The notes under the pieces were generated by a model. The model searched no databases. It was given only the letters and a program-made list of their open reading frames with translations, and was not told the origin of the DNA. Shown in pieces: positions 14,053 to 33,501 of a DNA stretch of 64,000 nt. The stretch comes from Valencia hispanica (Eukaryota > Chordata > Actinopteri > Cyprinodontiformes > Valenciidae). Within the stretch, counting starts at the first letter, position 1. Each line of letters opens with the position of its first letter. Both the position numbers and the translations under genes were made by a program. Location of the stretch: assembly GCA_963556495.2 (NCBI GenBank), contig OY747710.1:36787000-36850999 (forward strand), in the 5' to 3' direction.

Positions 14053-14840
14053 TCAGCTTCCTGGTGCCTAGTAAATGCCATCAGGTATTGTAAGCAAATC
14101 CTGGAAAGCTCAGTCTGTGCAATCCTGCATGTACTCGCACAAAAGAAAGAATAAAAGAAAAAAAAAAACAGTCCAGCTCTCTCCAGCATCATCTTTTAAT
14201 GCTACACTCGGTCTTACAGACACAGATTTATCGATCTAGCTCACCAGCAGCTAACCCAGCGCGCTCACCTCATGTGGAGAGCCCCCCCCCCCCCCCCAAA
14301 GATTGATATGTGGACGGCATATTATAAATCAACAAGCTTAAAATTGAATTGTGCAAAATCAATCGCGATCCAAATCTCCCGTTGGATACCTTTAATTCCG
14401 ATCATCAATCTTCTTTGGCTTGCACCAAAAAGAGATCATATTCCCGACACAACGGGGCGCAAATTATGAGAAAAGCACAGGGAGAAGAGACGATCATCTT
14501 AATGAGTTTCCCCTCTTTGGTCGTGTGCCACTTGAGTGTGGTACGACCCCGCGCCTGGAATTGGACTTACGGCACTGGGCGCAGAAATCGCTCGTGAGGC
14601 GTTAGTCATGTGTTGGGTGGAGCACCAGCCGCGGATTCCAACAGTGGCTGCCAGCATCCGCCTGCCGACTTCAACAAACCGAGCGTCTTAATCAACCGCG
14701 AAAGGAAAGCGCAAACGCCTGCCTGCTCTGCTGATTGTTGGCCGCTGCATCGTTTCAATTTGAGCAATGACACCTGAAGGAAATGAGATGACACCTGGTG
14801 TGAAGTGGCTCACAGAAATGCGTCTGCGCCTTGTATGTAA

Positions 14841-16161
14841 TACAGGTGCACTTTTGGACTATCAGAAAAGGTCATTTATTTTAATGTTTAATTCATAACG
14901 TAAAAAACGGTATCAAATACCTCGTTCACACAAAGGGTTTATTTTTGCTGAAATATATAAAAAACACTTCTAATAAAAACTCAAAGTTTTGTTTTCTATA
15001 TAGTTAAAATAAAACAAAGATCAATACAAACAATGAACTTTATTACACATGTTAGAACCATGTTATAATCTGCATAAATACTGCTGACTTGACCATTTAG
15101 AAGATACTTCACAATGAGGGCAGGTTATGAAATGTTATTTCAAAAGAAAGAAGCTGGTTGTTGAGAGAATATCCAAATCTATTGATGGAAAGTTTAGTGG
15201 AAGGAAAAAGTGTCCTGCACGTTGCTCAATTGGTCAGCAAACTCGCCTGACCAGAACCACTATAGAGCATCAATGAAGTATGTTTAGGAGCAAGATGAGA
15301 AACAGCGTAATCAACAATCCAGATGAGCTGCTTTTAAAGCAAAAGGCTTCATTAACACCTCAGCTGTGCCATCGACTGGCTGCCATGCTGTACGGATGTA
15401 GTAAGTCATGCAAAAGAAGCCCTGACCATACATACATTGAGTTTATATACTTTACAATACAATAAAGTATTTTCATTAAGAAAATGGCTTCCATGGACCA
15501 GAGAGGAGCATGCTGGCTGGAGCTGGTGAAAGAAATCCTGGAGCGACCTGGGCAGTAAAGCTACTCGGTGAAGAAGAAGCCATCACTCTAAAAGCAACTT
15601 CAATTGATAGAGTGAACAGATGGAGCTGTGAGAGAAAGAAAGTTATTCGGAAATGATGAGGAAACCTCCCAAAACGGCAGCGGGAAAGCCTGAAAGTTTG
15701 GACACAATTAGGTCTTCCAAATGGACAATGACCCTAAACATAAATTCAATGTATTTCACAAAGTGACTTAAGGAAGATAAAGTCAGTGTATTGGAGAGTG
15801 CTGATCTTTTAGGACACTCTTGGATAGGGCTTAAAAGGTGCGTGTGAGCATGGCAGTCTAATAAGCTGACTCGGTTACAGCCACGAGGAATGGGCCGAAA
15901 CTCCAGCAAACTGTCGTGAGAAGCGAATGATCTCGCTCATTGTTCCAGCACTTAGCAACAAGACATGACTTGGGTCAGTCTAACAGGCCTAACACAGGAA
16001 AGGCTTTGATGTAATGCCACCAATAGTTGTACAGGTTTGTAATAAAGTCTGTGCAAATATCGTGCTTCCTTACAGACGGCGTGTAATGAATCTATACACA
16101 AGATTCACTTTTTGAACTCAATTACAGAAATAAGTGACCTTTTCTATGATATATACCTGTC
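14841..16161 (+). mobile_element. Decayed Tc1-like transposon
   Basis: The two ends are related inverted repeats: the left arm starts ACAGGTGCAC and contains AGAAAAGGTCATTTATTT, and the reversed right arm starts ACAGGTATAT and contains AGAAAAGGTCACTTATTT. Between them the plus strand still resembles a Tc1 transposase, including the second catalytic Asp region (GACAATGACCCTAAACAT, reading DNDPKH) near 15724 and a C-terminal GYSHEEWAETP-like stretch near 15870. Stop codons and frameshifts interrupt it throughout, so it is a dead copy of about 1.3 kb within eif3h intron 1. Confidence 0.7.
15640..15950 (+). pseudogene. Tc1-like transposase remnant
   Basis: This is the recognisable C-terminal half of the transposase of the surrounding element. 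The words QLGLPNGQ, DNDPKH and EEWAETP are found in different frames with stops between them. The N-terminal paired-type DNA-binding region is barely recognisable upstream (15120-15420). No function is expected. Confidence 0.6.
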
Positions 16162-17074
16162 TTTAGCAACTGATCCTTTTACAAACTGATCCTCTTTAAC
16201 TTATATTTATATGGCTTAGATGGCGATAGATTTTTTTTTTGTAAAGCAAGCACCAAGTAAACAGAAGTTGCCACAAATATCGATTCTGGATTTAAAAGGC
16301 CCGGATTGTGAACAAATGCTTTTCCGATGGGAAGATAGTGATCTGCTGTATCCAGGGTATGTGATCTGTGTCACATTATTGTGGGACATATTCCTGACAA
16401 GACTGGGCTTAAGGGCCTACGGCATGTGTAAAAGCCTCAGGGGAAGAGTGTAGTTTTCTGCCACACTGTCTTTTTCATTCTTATATGGGCTTTGAAACAC
16501 ACACAAAAAAAAGAAAGAGACTAGCAGTGCCACAAAGAAACGCTAAGATTAAACTCTTTCTGAGAGAACCCTCCCGTCTTTTTTATTACAGCCAAGAGCT
16601 TTTCACACTCATGCTGCTAAAAATACAGCGCACAATGCGCCCTGACTTTATTCCTAATGCACGGCACATAAAACCGAGAGGCGCCTGACGTATGAAGCTC
16701 GTCAGAACGAGTGAAAAACGGCTCTTCTCTAAATTTTTCAAACACAAACTCGCTTGATCTCACTGGGTTTTCAATGGAAACGCGTTGCTTTGTTGAAATC
16801 CAATTCTGCAGCCACTGCAACCTCTTCAAAAGCAAATACACATCGTTTTTTTTTCTACAACACGGCAACGGTGGTTACTGTCCTCTCCATGCAACCCTGC
16901 AGCTAAACCTCTGACAGGAGGGTCGTGATGCAACGCAGCGGCAACTACGACATACCAATGCTCTACACCATACTGCTGCCTGGGAAAAAAAATACCCAAA
17001 ACACTTAGCCAAACAAACTGATCTGGAGAGTTTTTGAAGTTCATCCGTTGACTACACTCGCTTTTTTCTTTGCA

Positions 17075-17100
17075 GGGAGGCTGGTGCCTATTTCCAGGGC
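17075..17100 (+). repeat. Fragment of fish repeat also found at 31.7 and 34.8 kb
   Basis: GAGGCTGGTGCCTATTTCCA is one or two bases from the GGGGCTGGTGCCTATCTCCA core that flanks the nested transposons in the rad21-ext1 interval. It is a short copy of the same dispersed repeat, in eif3h intron 1. Confidence 0.45.
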
Positions 17101-17696
17101 CACATAGAGACACGCAGGGCAAACAACCATGGCTCACGTTGTAGCACTGTGGCAGATGGAAAAACTGCAAACTCCATGCAGAAAACCCAGGACCTTCCTC
17201 CTGTAAAGCAACTGTTCCACCATGCAGCCCTATTTACGAAGGAATGTGACCAGGAAAACCTCAATAGTTCAGGCATTAAATATTTAACTGAAATCTTTAG
17301 ATGTAGAAAGAACAGGCAGTACGACAAGGACAACTTTAAAGAAACATCTGAAGAAAACTTGCACCCTATAAAAGAAAAAGCCGCTTGGTGTCTAAAGGCA
17401 CTTTTGGGTTCACAATGAGGCAGAATCTAAGTCCATCCTAATGAGACAAGTTTGTCCTCTACTGTACGCTCAGAGGTACTACACAGTATAAGAGACTTTC
17501 AGAGTTTGAGATGAGAAATTAACACTTAAGTACAAAATAGTAAAACAAGGCAGCAGGTTTTAGAGAAAGACGGACAAAGAGCAAAACAAAAAAAGCACAG
17601 ATGTGTTCATTACATTTAACACGTTTATAAGAAATCTGTATCAGTACGATAAGTAAAACTGTGCCGATCTCCATCTTCCATCTTATTGCTGGGGGG

Positions 17697-17780
17697 GCCA
17701 AATATTGATTTTCGGTCACAGCAGCAATAACAATATCAGATATTGTCGGTCAGAATTTCCACATTGGTGCATCCCCATTT
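17697..17780. repeat. Fragment ending in hAT-like terminus
   Basis: The stretch contains several ATATTG/CAATAT words and ends in TTGGTGCATCCCC, the reverse of the GGGATGCAC-type start also seen at 44.68 kb. It is probably one end of a non-autonomous hAT-like element, with the other end not found. Confidence 0.35.
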
Positions 17781-19097
17781 AAAATGTCTGCAAATACACC
17801 AGAAAACACGAGCCAACACTGATTTTCACTGATTAACAAGTAGGAATGGACATTCAGGTGCATTTACATGACTGAAAAGCTCTGCTTTACTTTTCCATTA
17901 TGAACTCAAGAGTTCCTTTTCTAGAGCTGCCCTGATCACACTTCACCGGGTGATTCAAAGTTCTGATTTTCTTTTAACTCAGACCTCTTAATTACAATTC
18001 TGATCAATAATTAAAAGAAATATATATTGTACAGATAATGTCTGCTTGTTTCTAAGCATATGAACGTAATCTTGATAGGATTTCTTACCAATTAAAAAAA
18101 ATACATGCTGTTGGGTTGAGTTTATATTTCAAAAATAGTTGATGTTCTTAGTTTCAATTCATAAATGTAAAATAAAATTACAAAAATGACAAGCCAATCA
18201 CAGATTAGAGCAGATCAAGCAAAAGTGTTATGATTCCAATGTTTGGCCAATTAACTGGTGCGTTTTTAGTTCCTACACATTTGTAATTGCATACTAAATG
18301 TTTCAGATTACAGTCTACATAAAATATGCTTCTTAGTGATGGACAAGTGCTTTATATATGGAGCTCACAACCATTTAGCTATTGGTTTGTGAACTTAATC
18401 GGGCTACAAACCTCTAAAAGAAGCACTTCTTTACTCTCAAACCATGCAAAATGTTAATGCAATGGCAGCAGAGCTTTTTCTTAATCTTATCAATGCTTTA
18501 TTAGTACCAAGTATGCACAGGCTCCAAATTGCACTGCAACCACCTGGACTATTTGGGATCAATTAAAAATATGAAGGACAACTCTGATCATTTAACTCTA
18601 TGCATTTTTAAAATCGAACCGTGTGAACCGGATTAGAAAACAGTAACACAATCAAGATGTTAAAGCAGTGACATACTCCGCAAAAGATGCTGTTCTGGTG
18701 CCCTTAGCGAATACAGTATATGCATGCTTAACAAGAAGCCAAAAAGGAGGATGGAAGTAGCACGAATCATAATTATCGTGCGGTGCGGTCAACAGGGAGG
18801 TCCTGGTTTCCAAATTAAACGCCCCTGTAGCATACTGAAATACGGCGGAAAGGAGCTAACATTAAAGCCATTTTGATTACACTATACGTCTAATGGCTGA
18901 GACAAAGTGTGTATGTTTTATGTTACGTGCTAAGCTAAAAATAAAAATATGAGTAGTGTTAAAAGATAACCGTTAAATGGAATAAGTGGAACAAACAGCT
19001 CGCCATGATAATGCTAACACCTTAGCAACGTGGCTAACACCGGTTTGGTTGCTGGACAACACCAATAGTCTGCGAAAGGAGCAACCCTGATCCTCAC

Positions 19098-19199
19098 CAG
19101 TCCCTCAATCTGGATCTGTTTGACCGGAGAGTCCAGAGTGCCGCCTGTAGAAGCCATCGGTGCGCTGGGTGCTGAGACGGACTCTTTACGGGTAGCCAT
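19098..19199 (-). CDS. eif3h: eif3h coding exon 1 (start of eIF3 subunit h)
   Basis: The exon encodes 34 residues starting MATRKESVSAPSAPMASTGG and ending KQIQIEGL, then a CTG|GTGAGG donor. The end matches the vertebrate eIF3h segment 'VKQVQIDGL', which joins directly to '[10 protein letters not shown]' of exon 2, and the phase is 0. The N-terminal leader is shorter than the human one, which is rich in Gly, Lys and Ser. The first in-frame ATG was chosen; an alternative Met at residue 15 lies inside the low-conservation leader. Only residues 1-86 of the protein, about a quarter of its usual 350, lie in this window. Confidence 0.93.
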
Positions 19200-19260
19200 T
19201 AACCGGGGTCCACGCGAAAGAAAAGGGGGAGGAATTAGGTGAGGCACGTTTCCTTTCCTC
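19200..19260 (-). promoter_or_regulatory. eif3h: eif3h 5' UTR and core promoter with pyrimidine tract
   Basis: Directly upstream of the start codon the minus strand reads TTCCTCCCCCTTTTCTTTC (about 19218-19236), a pyrimidine tract like the 5'TOP tracts of translation-factor mRNAs. A second tract, CCTTTCCTCC, lies slightly further upstream. There is no TATA box. If transcription starts at the tract, mTOR-LARP1 control is likely, as known for human EIF3H. The start site itself is inferred. Confidence 0.45.
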
Positions 19261-20115
19261 CGTCCGTGCAGAAATGGGAGGAAAGGTTTGTTCCGGTAGG
19301 GAAAAAAAGTGATTTTATACTTTACGACTTACTTCCAGATAACTCAAAAATCCTTATTGCGAGGAACAAAACTTTCAAAAATGTTTGGATTAAATTATTT
19401 TTTCACTTTTTAGCGAAGGCACTTTGTATCTCAGAATGCTGCAGTATATATTTCTTGTTGAATGAAATGTGAATTAGTTACTGAAATACAAGGGATTGGG
19501 TTATGTTAAAAGTTCTGACAGAAGAGACCCAGCTAGCTATAGGCAGTGATGTTCAATAACTATAACATGGTTATCCTGTTATATCCTGGAGTATAAATTG
19601 GTTTAAACAAAGCACTTATTTCCCATTTTAAGCTCCAGTTATTAGTTATGGGATTGTCATTCATACCTGTAAAATCTAATGATTTTCTGGCAGAAATTTA
19701 AATTCATTGCATGATCAATTACAGCAGGTTCTCTGGGTCATCAAGCAACCACAGACTATCACACTACTACCAAGTCTGTTTCACAAGTATGATGTAATTT
19801 TCACAAGTATGGTGTAATTTTCTCAAGTATGATGTAATTTGCTTATGAAATTGTCAGCCATATAGCCTACTGAACACGCACACGTATATTGTCAGACAAT
19901 ATATTCCAAAAAAATCTTAGGGATCTTTCTGCTTTTTTTAAGCTAATGAGACTGGTCTTTGTGTTTTAAATAAAGTGACTTATCTGAAAGTAGTCAGGCC
20001 TGGGTGTGTTTAGTGTAACTAAACTCATTAATCAGCAAACTCCTGATTTAATGGCGGCAATTAATTTTATTTTCTCAAAAAAATATTTGAAGTTTAAATA
20101 AGTAATAGGCAGTGT
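19261..20115. other. Short eif3h-rad21 intergenic spacer
   Basis: Roughly 0.85 kb separates the eif3h start from the probable rad21 poly(A) site. It is AT-rich and carries no reading frame of note. UTP23, which sits between EIF3H and RAD21 in human, is not here. The only structure seen is a three-unit tandem repeat at 19781-19840. Confidence 0.7.
19781..19840. repeat. 20-bp tandem repeat, three units
   Basis: Three consecutive 20-bp units with consensus TCACAAGTATGATGTAATTT differ by only one base each (G for A in unit 2, T for A in unit 3). It lies in the spacer between rad21 and eif3h. Confidence 0.9.
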
Positions 20116-20135
20116 GACATAAGTACTTAAAACAC

Positions 20136-20892
20136 TTTATTTCAAATCTTTACAGATGTATCACAACTAGAAGTTACCCAGAATCTAAAAAGGTGGATAG
20201 TGAACTTAACTGTAACAAGTACATTGCCTAGTTACATAATGCAAAAAGGCAAATAAGCATAAACATAAAAAAAGGGTACAAAAAAAATAAATTTACATAA
20301 ACCTTAGTTGAAAAACTGCCTTAATTATACATCTGAATCATATTTAATGCCAGATAAGACTTACCAATTTAATGATGGATTAACCTTTTCGTTTATAGAA
20401 CAAGTGCAACAGAGAAGTTGGGCATGGTTACACTTCTGAACAAAAAAAAAAAAAAAAAAACAGTACCTTTCCAGAACATCTAGAGTTATTACAAAGATAA
20501 CGTGATACGTTGGGCCTTTCATAAAAAAATCTGACATTTTAGCTGAAACAGGGGGACTGATACAAAACCTGTGGAATGAGAATACAACAGAAATTTAACT
20601 TACAAAATAATTTGAGGTCAAGTTTACAAATTGGTGACTGAAAAAGGGTTTGCTTTATAAATATACCTGTAAAACATTCCTTGCTCCGTTTGAACCAACA
20701 ATACTGCATGATTCAATATTACAGTAAAACCATTTTTTTTAAAATAGGTTTTAACCCTTACCCTTTTACTTCCCTCCCCAAGGAGAAACTGGGCTTACTT
20801 GAAAACACAATAAAAAGGCAGAGAGTTGAGTAATTAAAAGGAAAAAAGAAAACATGTATGCCTGTTGCAAGCAGAGTGTCCCCCCCCATTGT
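20136..20892 (-). other. rad21: rad21 3' UTR with poly(A) signal
   Basis: After the rad21 stop codon the minus strand is AT-rich and non-coding. An AATAAA hexamer (plus-strand TTTATT at 20136-20141) is the likely distal poly(A) signal, giving a 3' UTR of about 0.77 kb. A run of 18 A residues on the plus strand (20443-20460) becomes a U tract in the mRNA. Shorter isoforms are possible. Confidence 0.55.
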
Positions 20893-29215
<8,323 letters not shown>

Positions 29216-30922
29216 CTGAAAAATGATTGGGAGACAGTTAAACTACAAACTAATGGGCAAGGAAAAACATTTATTGGGTGGCAGTAAACCATCAGACATT
29301 TTTGTCCTACACAGAAAAGCACCACAAACAAACTAATGCGCATCAAGTTACAATTGCCCTGTGGTTAGCTATATTCACTTTGGTGAGCGATCAATCACGA
29401 ACCACAATTCTTAAAACTTTGCAATAAATAGGTTTGTTACTTTAACTGGGCGTGGGACTCATTTTTACTGGATTTGGATTTCACTGGATTTGTTTATGGT
29501 TCAAACCTCATCCCTAAGTAGCTTTGTGGTCCTTTTCAGTCAGTTCAAGCAGTGCTTTACAGTACACGATTTAGGTTGATTTATTGATGGACAGAAAACG
29601 GTGGTAGACATTATTATTCAGCAGCTGATCTGCAGCTCAGAGAATTTTCAGGGAAAAATTATTTTAGTGTTCGCTGGACTGACTGGCAACATATACAACA
29701 AATAAATTACATTTGAAACATGATCAGATGGTTCACAAGCCTGGGAAATGTCACAAATCAATAAAAAAAAAGTTTTCCAAATATACTTTTAAAATGTACA
29801 TAATTAAAAAATAGAAGTAAAGATAGATTTGTTATGGGTCAGCAATTTAATGACGACAATATTGAACTGTAACAAACCCGACATTTTGGCTTTAGAAAAC
29901 ACTGTCACAAAATTATTAACCTCACAGTAGAAACCGTGGAATAATTAAAAAAATAATAATAATCACCATTGTATGATTCTGATTCAGTGATCCCAGAATT
30001 TTGTACTTTAACGGTTTTCATTTCTGGCCTTTACACACAATATCGATTAGGCTATATCTAAAACGTATTTTAACAACAGTTTTATTATTCATATACACAT
30101 CTTTTAACATTTGGCCAACGCATCAATGTGTGTATTCTCTGAAATGGGCCAAAAGTCGCTGAAGATAACAAAAACGCATCAGACTTTCGGGAAATTTATT
30201 CGTTTATAAATGTGATATGTTTTACTTTGAATCGTGTGCAACTACTTCACAAAAAGAACGGTCTAATATCCAATGAGGAAACATGTCTCGTCGTGATCTC
30301 ATTAAAATTTAACCAATGTTTAAGATGTTAAACCGAACTTAAGAATGGGTCGTTATCAAAGGCGGGGGGCCACACATTGGAAACGCACGAACTTTTACCT
30401 TAGACAGTCCTAACGTCTCGTACTTATAACTTTTCGCTGGAAATCGAAATGTGACTGCTTTTCATACAGACACACACACAAAAATAGACTTTATATTGAT
30501 TTTACTGTAAATAACGACTAAAAAGCGCCAAGGGAGGGGGCGCCAGCAAATAGTCGGCGCCATCAAGTGGGACGAACCAAATTAGCCGACTGCTAACTAC
30601 AAAAGGAGGAACGGCGCCGTACGCCTGAAGTACAGCTTGGAGAAGTTTAGAATAAAATTGTTACTTATAGTCAAAACTGCCACTATCTTACAACAACAGA
30701 AACTCCATAGGAGTACGCAAAGTCTATGGGAAAATGCTCCGCTCGATGGCTGCTCATACTTTTTAGCCCCTCTTCATCAGCTCAACACTGTCGTTAGCCG
30801 ACGTCCAGCGGCTCTTCATACAATGAAGGCCGCACCGAACAAACTCCGGCATGCACGCCAGTTCCTTTACATTAAATACGGAAACCAGTGCGTAAATATA
30901 TATCCGCTACAGACGCACTTAC
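29216..30922 (-). other. rad21: rad21 first intron (5' UTR)
   Basis: This 1.7-kb intron lies between the presumed non-coding first exon and coding exon 1. Most is AT-rich without recognisable genes. Near 30528-30546 is a GGGGGCGCC-containing stretch that weakly resembles a CTCF core. Confidence 0.6.
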
Positions 30923-31150
30923 CGAGAGGAGCCCTCTTAGAGTGAAATCACAAAGATTAGGTAATTTCTCCAAGCGAGCTTCCCCCTGTTGTACTCATTA
31001 AAACAGCCAAGATGGCGCCAGCCGCCTTCCTCCCGCTCACCGCTGTCCTTTTAAAATCGGCAGGATGTTTACAGTCAAAAAACGGCGGAGGAGGAGGAGT
31101 CTGGCGGGGAGGCCGATTCCTGCTGTGAGCGGGGATAAGAGATAGAGGGC
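30923..31150 (-). promoter_or_regulatory. rad21: rad21 promoter and non-coding exon 1, with YY1-like site
   Basis: A strong donor (CTCG|GTAAGTGCG on the minus strand) at 30921-30923 marks the end of an untranslated first exon. Upstream is the most GC-rich part of the locus, without a TATA box. It holds AAGATGGCGCC (31009-31019), a good YY1 consensus, which is often found just downstream of start sites of housekeeping genes. The exact start site (about 31.05-31.15 kb) is inferred. Confidence 0.6.
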
Positions 31151-31156
31151 GCTGTG
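31139..31156 (+). promoter_or_regulatory. CTCF-like core at the rad21 promoter
   Basis: TAGAGGGCGCTG matches the most informative half of the CTCF motif and equals the core of the better site at 6.42 kb. The upstream half (AGAGA instead of CCAC) deviates. It lies at the upstream edge of the rad21 promoter. Confidence 0.4.
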
Positions 31157-31662
31157 ACACAGAGCCTACCGCAGGAGCGTCTCAATCAACCATGACAACA
31201 AAATCTGTATACGCCGTGTCTGTAATAAATATTGTGCTACTATAATAATATTAGTGACAAGATTTTAAACACTTATTGAATATCTGAAGTCGCCAAATAT
31301 CCAAAACTTATACATTATCTAATATAAGTATTTATTCAAAAGGACCAAACAGCACACACACCAATAAACAGTTTCTTGAATAAATAAAAAAATCAATCAA
31401 CAAAAAGAATAAATAAAATCATATGTGATAGTTGCAATTTATAAATATATAATTCAATATTATCAATTATGAATAATTAAGAATTTAAATAAAAGTGTAA
31501 TAAATACATTATCTAAATACAAAACATCAATGAACATGTCAGTGTACCAGTAATGTATGAACAACATTAATACATTTAATGTTAGTGAAAAATTGTTTTC
31601 AAATGTGTTATTTAATACATGTCTCCATTAATATTTTCAATAATAACATATACAGAACCATC

Positions 31663-31786
31663 CATCCATCCATTATCTGTACATGCGCATCTTTTTGCAG
31701 GGTTCCGGAGGGGCTGGTGCCTATCTCCAGCAGTCACGGGGCGAGAGGCAGGGTACACCCTGGACAGCTCGCCAGTCCATCACAGA
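31663..31786 (+). repeat. Dispersed fish repeat with CCAT tandem, left arm
   Basis: A CCAT tandem is followed by GGGGCTGGTGCCTATCTCCA and GGTACACCCTGGACAG, a very common teleost dispersed sequence. It abuts the left end of the Tc1-like nest; an inverted relative abuts the right end. Confidence 0.6.
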
Positions 31787-31884
31787 CATATACAGAGCCT
31801 TTCCAAAAAAAATTTGAGTATCATGGAAAAGTTTATTTCCATAATTCCATTCAAAACGTTAAACTTCCAGATTATAGATTCAGG

Positions 31885-33321
31885 AAGAAAGAAACGTCCC
31901 TTTTTCAGGACTGTGTATTTCAACAATAATGTTGTAAAAATCCAAAGAACTTTACAGATCTTCATTGTAAAGGGTTTAAACAATGTTTTCCATGCATGTT
32001 CAATTAACCATAATCAATTAATTAACATGCACCTGTGGAATGGTCGTTAAGACCATAACAGCTTACAGAAAGTAGGCATTTAAGGTCACAGTTCTAAAAA
32101 CGCAGGACACTAAAAAGACTTGTAAAAAACTGTGAAAAACACCCAAAGAAAGATGCCCAGGTTCCCTGCTCATCTGCGTGAATGTGCATTAGGCATGCTG
32201 CAGGGAGGCATGAGGACTGCTGATGTGGCTAGGGCAATAAATTGCCATGTCCGCACTGTGAGACGCCTAAGACAGCGCTACAGGGAGACAGGAAGGACAG
32301 CTGATCATCCTCGCAGTGGAAGACCACATGTAACAACACATGCACAGGATCGATACATCCGAATATCACACCTGCGTGACAGGTACAGGTACAGTGCTCA
32401 GACTGTTCGCAATAGGCTGAGAGAGGCTGGACTGAGGGCTTGTAGGCCTGTTGTAAGGCAGGTCCTTACCAGACATCACCAGCAACAACGCCACCTATGG
32501 GCACAAACCCACCTTCGCTGGACCAGACAGGAGTGGCAAAAAGTGCTCTTCACTGATGAGTCACGGTTTTGTCTCACCAGAGGTGATGGACGGATTCGTG
32601 TTTATTGTCGAAGGAATGAGCGTTACACCGAGGCCTGTACCCTGGAGCGGGATCGATTTGGAGGTGGGGGGTCCGTCATGGTCTGGGGCGGTATGTCACA
32701 TCACCATCGGACTGAGCTTGTTGTCATTGCAGGCTATCTCAGTGCCTTGCGGTACAGGGAAGACATCCTCCTCCCTCATGTGGTACCCTTTATGCATGCT
32801 CATCCGGACATGATCCTCCAGCAGGACAATGCCACCAACCATACTGCTCGTTCTGTGCGTGAGTTTCTGCATGACAGCAATGTCAGTGTTCTGCCATGGC
32901 CAGCGAAGAGCCCAGATCTCAATCCCATTGAGCACGTCTGGGACCTGTTGGATCGCAGGGTGAGGGCTAGGGCCATTCCCCCCAGAAATGTCCAGGATCT
33001 TCCAAGTGCCTTGGTGGAAGAGTGGGGTAACATCTCACAGCAAGAACTGACAAATCTGGTCCAGTCCATGAGGAGGAGATGCGCTGCAGTACTTCAAGCA
33101 GCTGGTGGCCACACCAGATACTGACTGGTACTTTTGATTTTGAGCCTCCCTTCATTCAAGGACACATTATTCTATTTCTGTTAGTCACATGTCTGTGAAA
33201 CATTTTTAGTTTATGTCTTATGGTGTTGACTCTTTTAGTGTTCGTACAAATATTTACACAAATTAAGTTTAGTGAAAGTAAAAACAGTTGAAAGTCAGAG
33301 GCCGTTTCTTTTTTGGCTGAG
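31885..33321 (+). mobile_element. Inner Tc1-like transposon with intact transposase gene
   Basis: The right end, reversed, starts CTCAGCCAAAAAAGAAACG, next to a TA. The left end starts inside the same sequence (AAGAAAGAAACG), so its outermost 8-10 bp are gone. The plus-strand transposase frame is uninterrupted. The family is abundant in teleost genomes as I know it. With one damaged end, this copy is probably unable to move by itself, although its enzyme may still be made. Confidence 0.75.
32132..33124 (+). CDS. Tc1-like transposase, full-length frame
   Basis: 330 codons without a stop; a better start is the Met at codon 8 (MPRFPAHLRE, 32153), which begins the usual family sequence. Residues 8-75 form a helix-turn-helix with HVRTVRRLRQRYRETGR, followed by RSGRP, a GRPR-like minor-groove motif. 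The catalytic DDE triad is visible as D in LFTDESRF, D in LQQDNATNHTA and E in SPDLNPIEHVWD, with 34 residues between the last two (DD34E). It is excised and joined as a cut-and-paste enzyme in the nucleus. After RDRYR the protein passes straight to YSAQTVRNR, apparently lacking about 16-18 residues that I remember from related fish copies, which may impair DNA binding. No host function is suggested by its position between rad21 and ext1. Confidence 0.9.
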   Translation: MKNTQRKMPRFPAHLRECALGMLQGGMRTADVARAINCHVRTVRRLRQRYRETGRTADHPRSGRPHVTTHAQDRYIRISHLRDRYRYSAQTVRNRLREAGLRACRPVVRQVLTRHHQQQRHLWAQTHLRWTRQEWQKVLFTDESRFCLTRGDGRIRVYCRRNERYTEACTLERDRFGGGGSVMVWGGMSHHHRTELVVIAGYLSALRYREDILLPHVVPFMHAHPDMILQQDNATNHTARSVREFLHDSNVSVLPWPAKSPDLNPIEHVWDLLDRRVRARAIPPRNVQDLPSALVEEWGNISQQELTNLVQSMRRRCAAVLQAAGGHTRY

Positions 33322-33501
33322 TATATTTAGTTGTTTATTTGTACATAATTTGTGCTTCTAGTTCATAAAACCCACGAAAACTGGAATACAAAAAATTAGA
33401 ATACTGTCAATAAATCACAATTTACTTCTCAGTTTTTGCAGAAAAAAAGAAATTAGGATCACATCAAATAAATCAAAATATGGTACTTTCAAAACGATAT
33501 G

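Noticed and set aside
13385..14192. Overlapping frames of 130-159 codons on both strands in the GC-rich part of eif3h intron 1
   Set aside because: Composition is dominated by Gly, Pro and low-complexity runs caused by G, C and GGAA tracts; no domain is recognisable.
19261..20115. Search for utp23 between eif3h and rad21
   Set aside because: The spacer is too short and contains no PIN-domain-like coding sequence on either strand.
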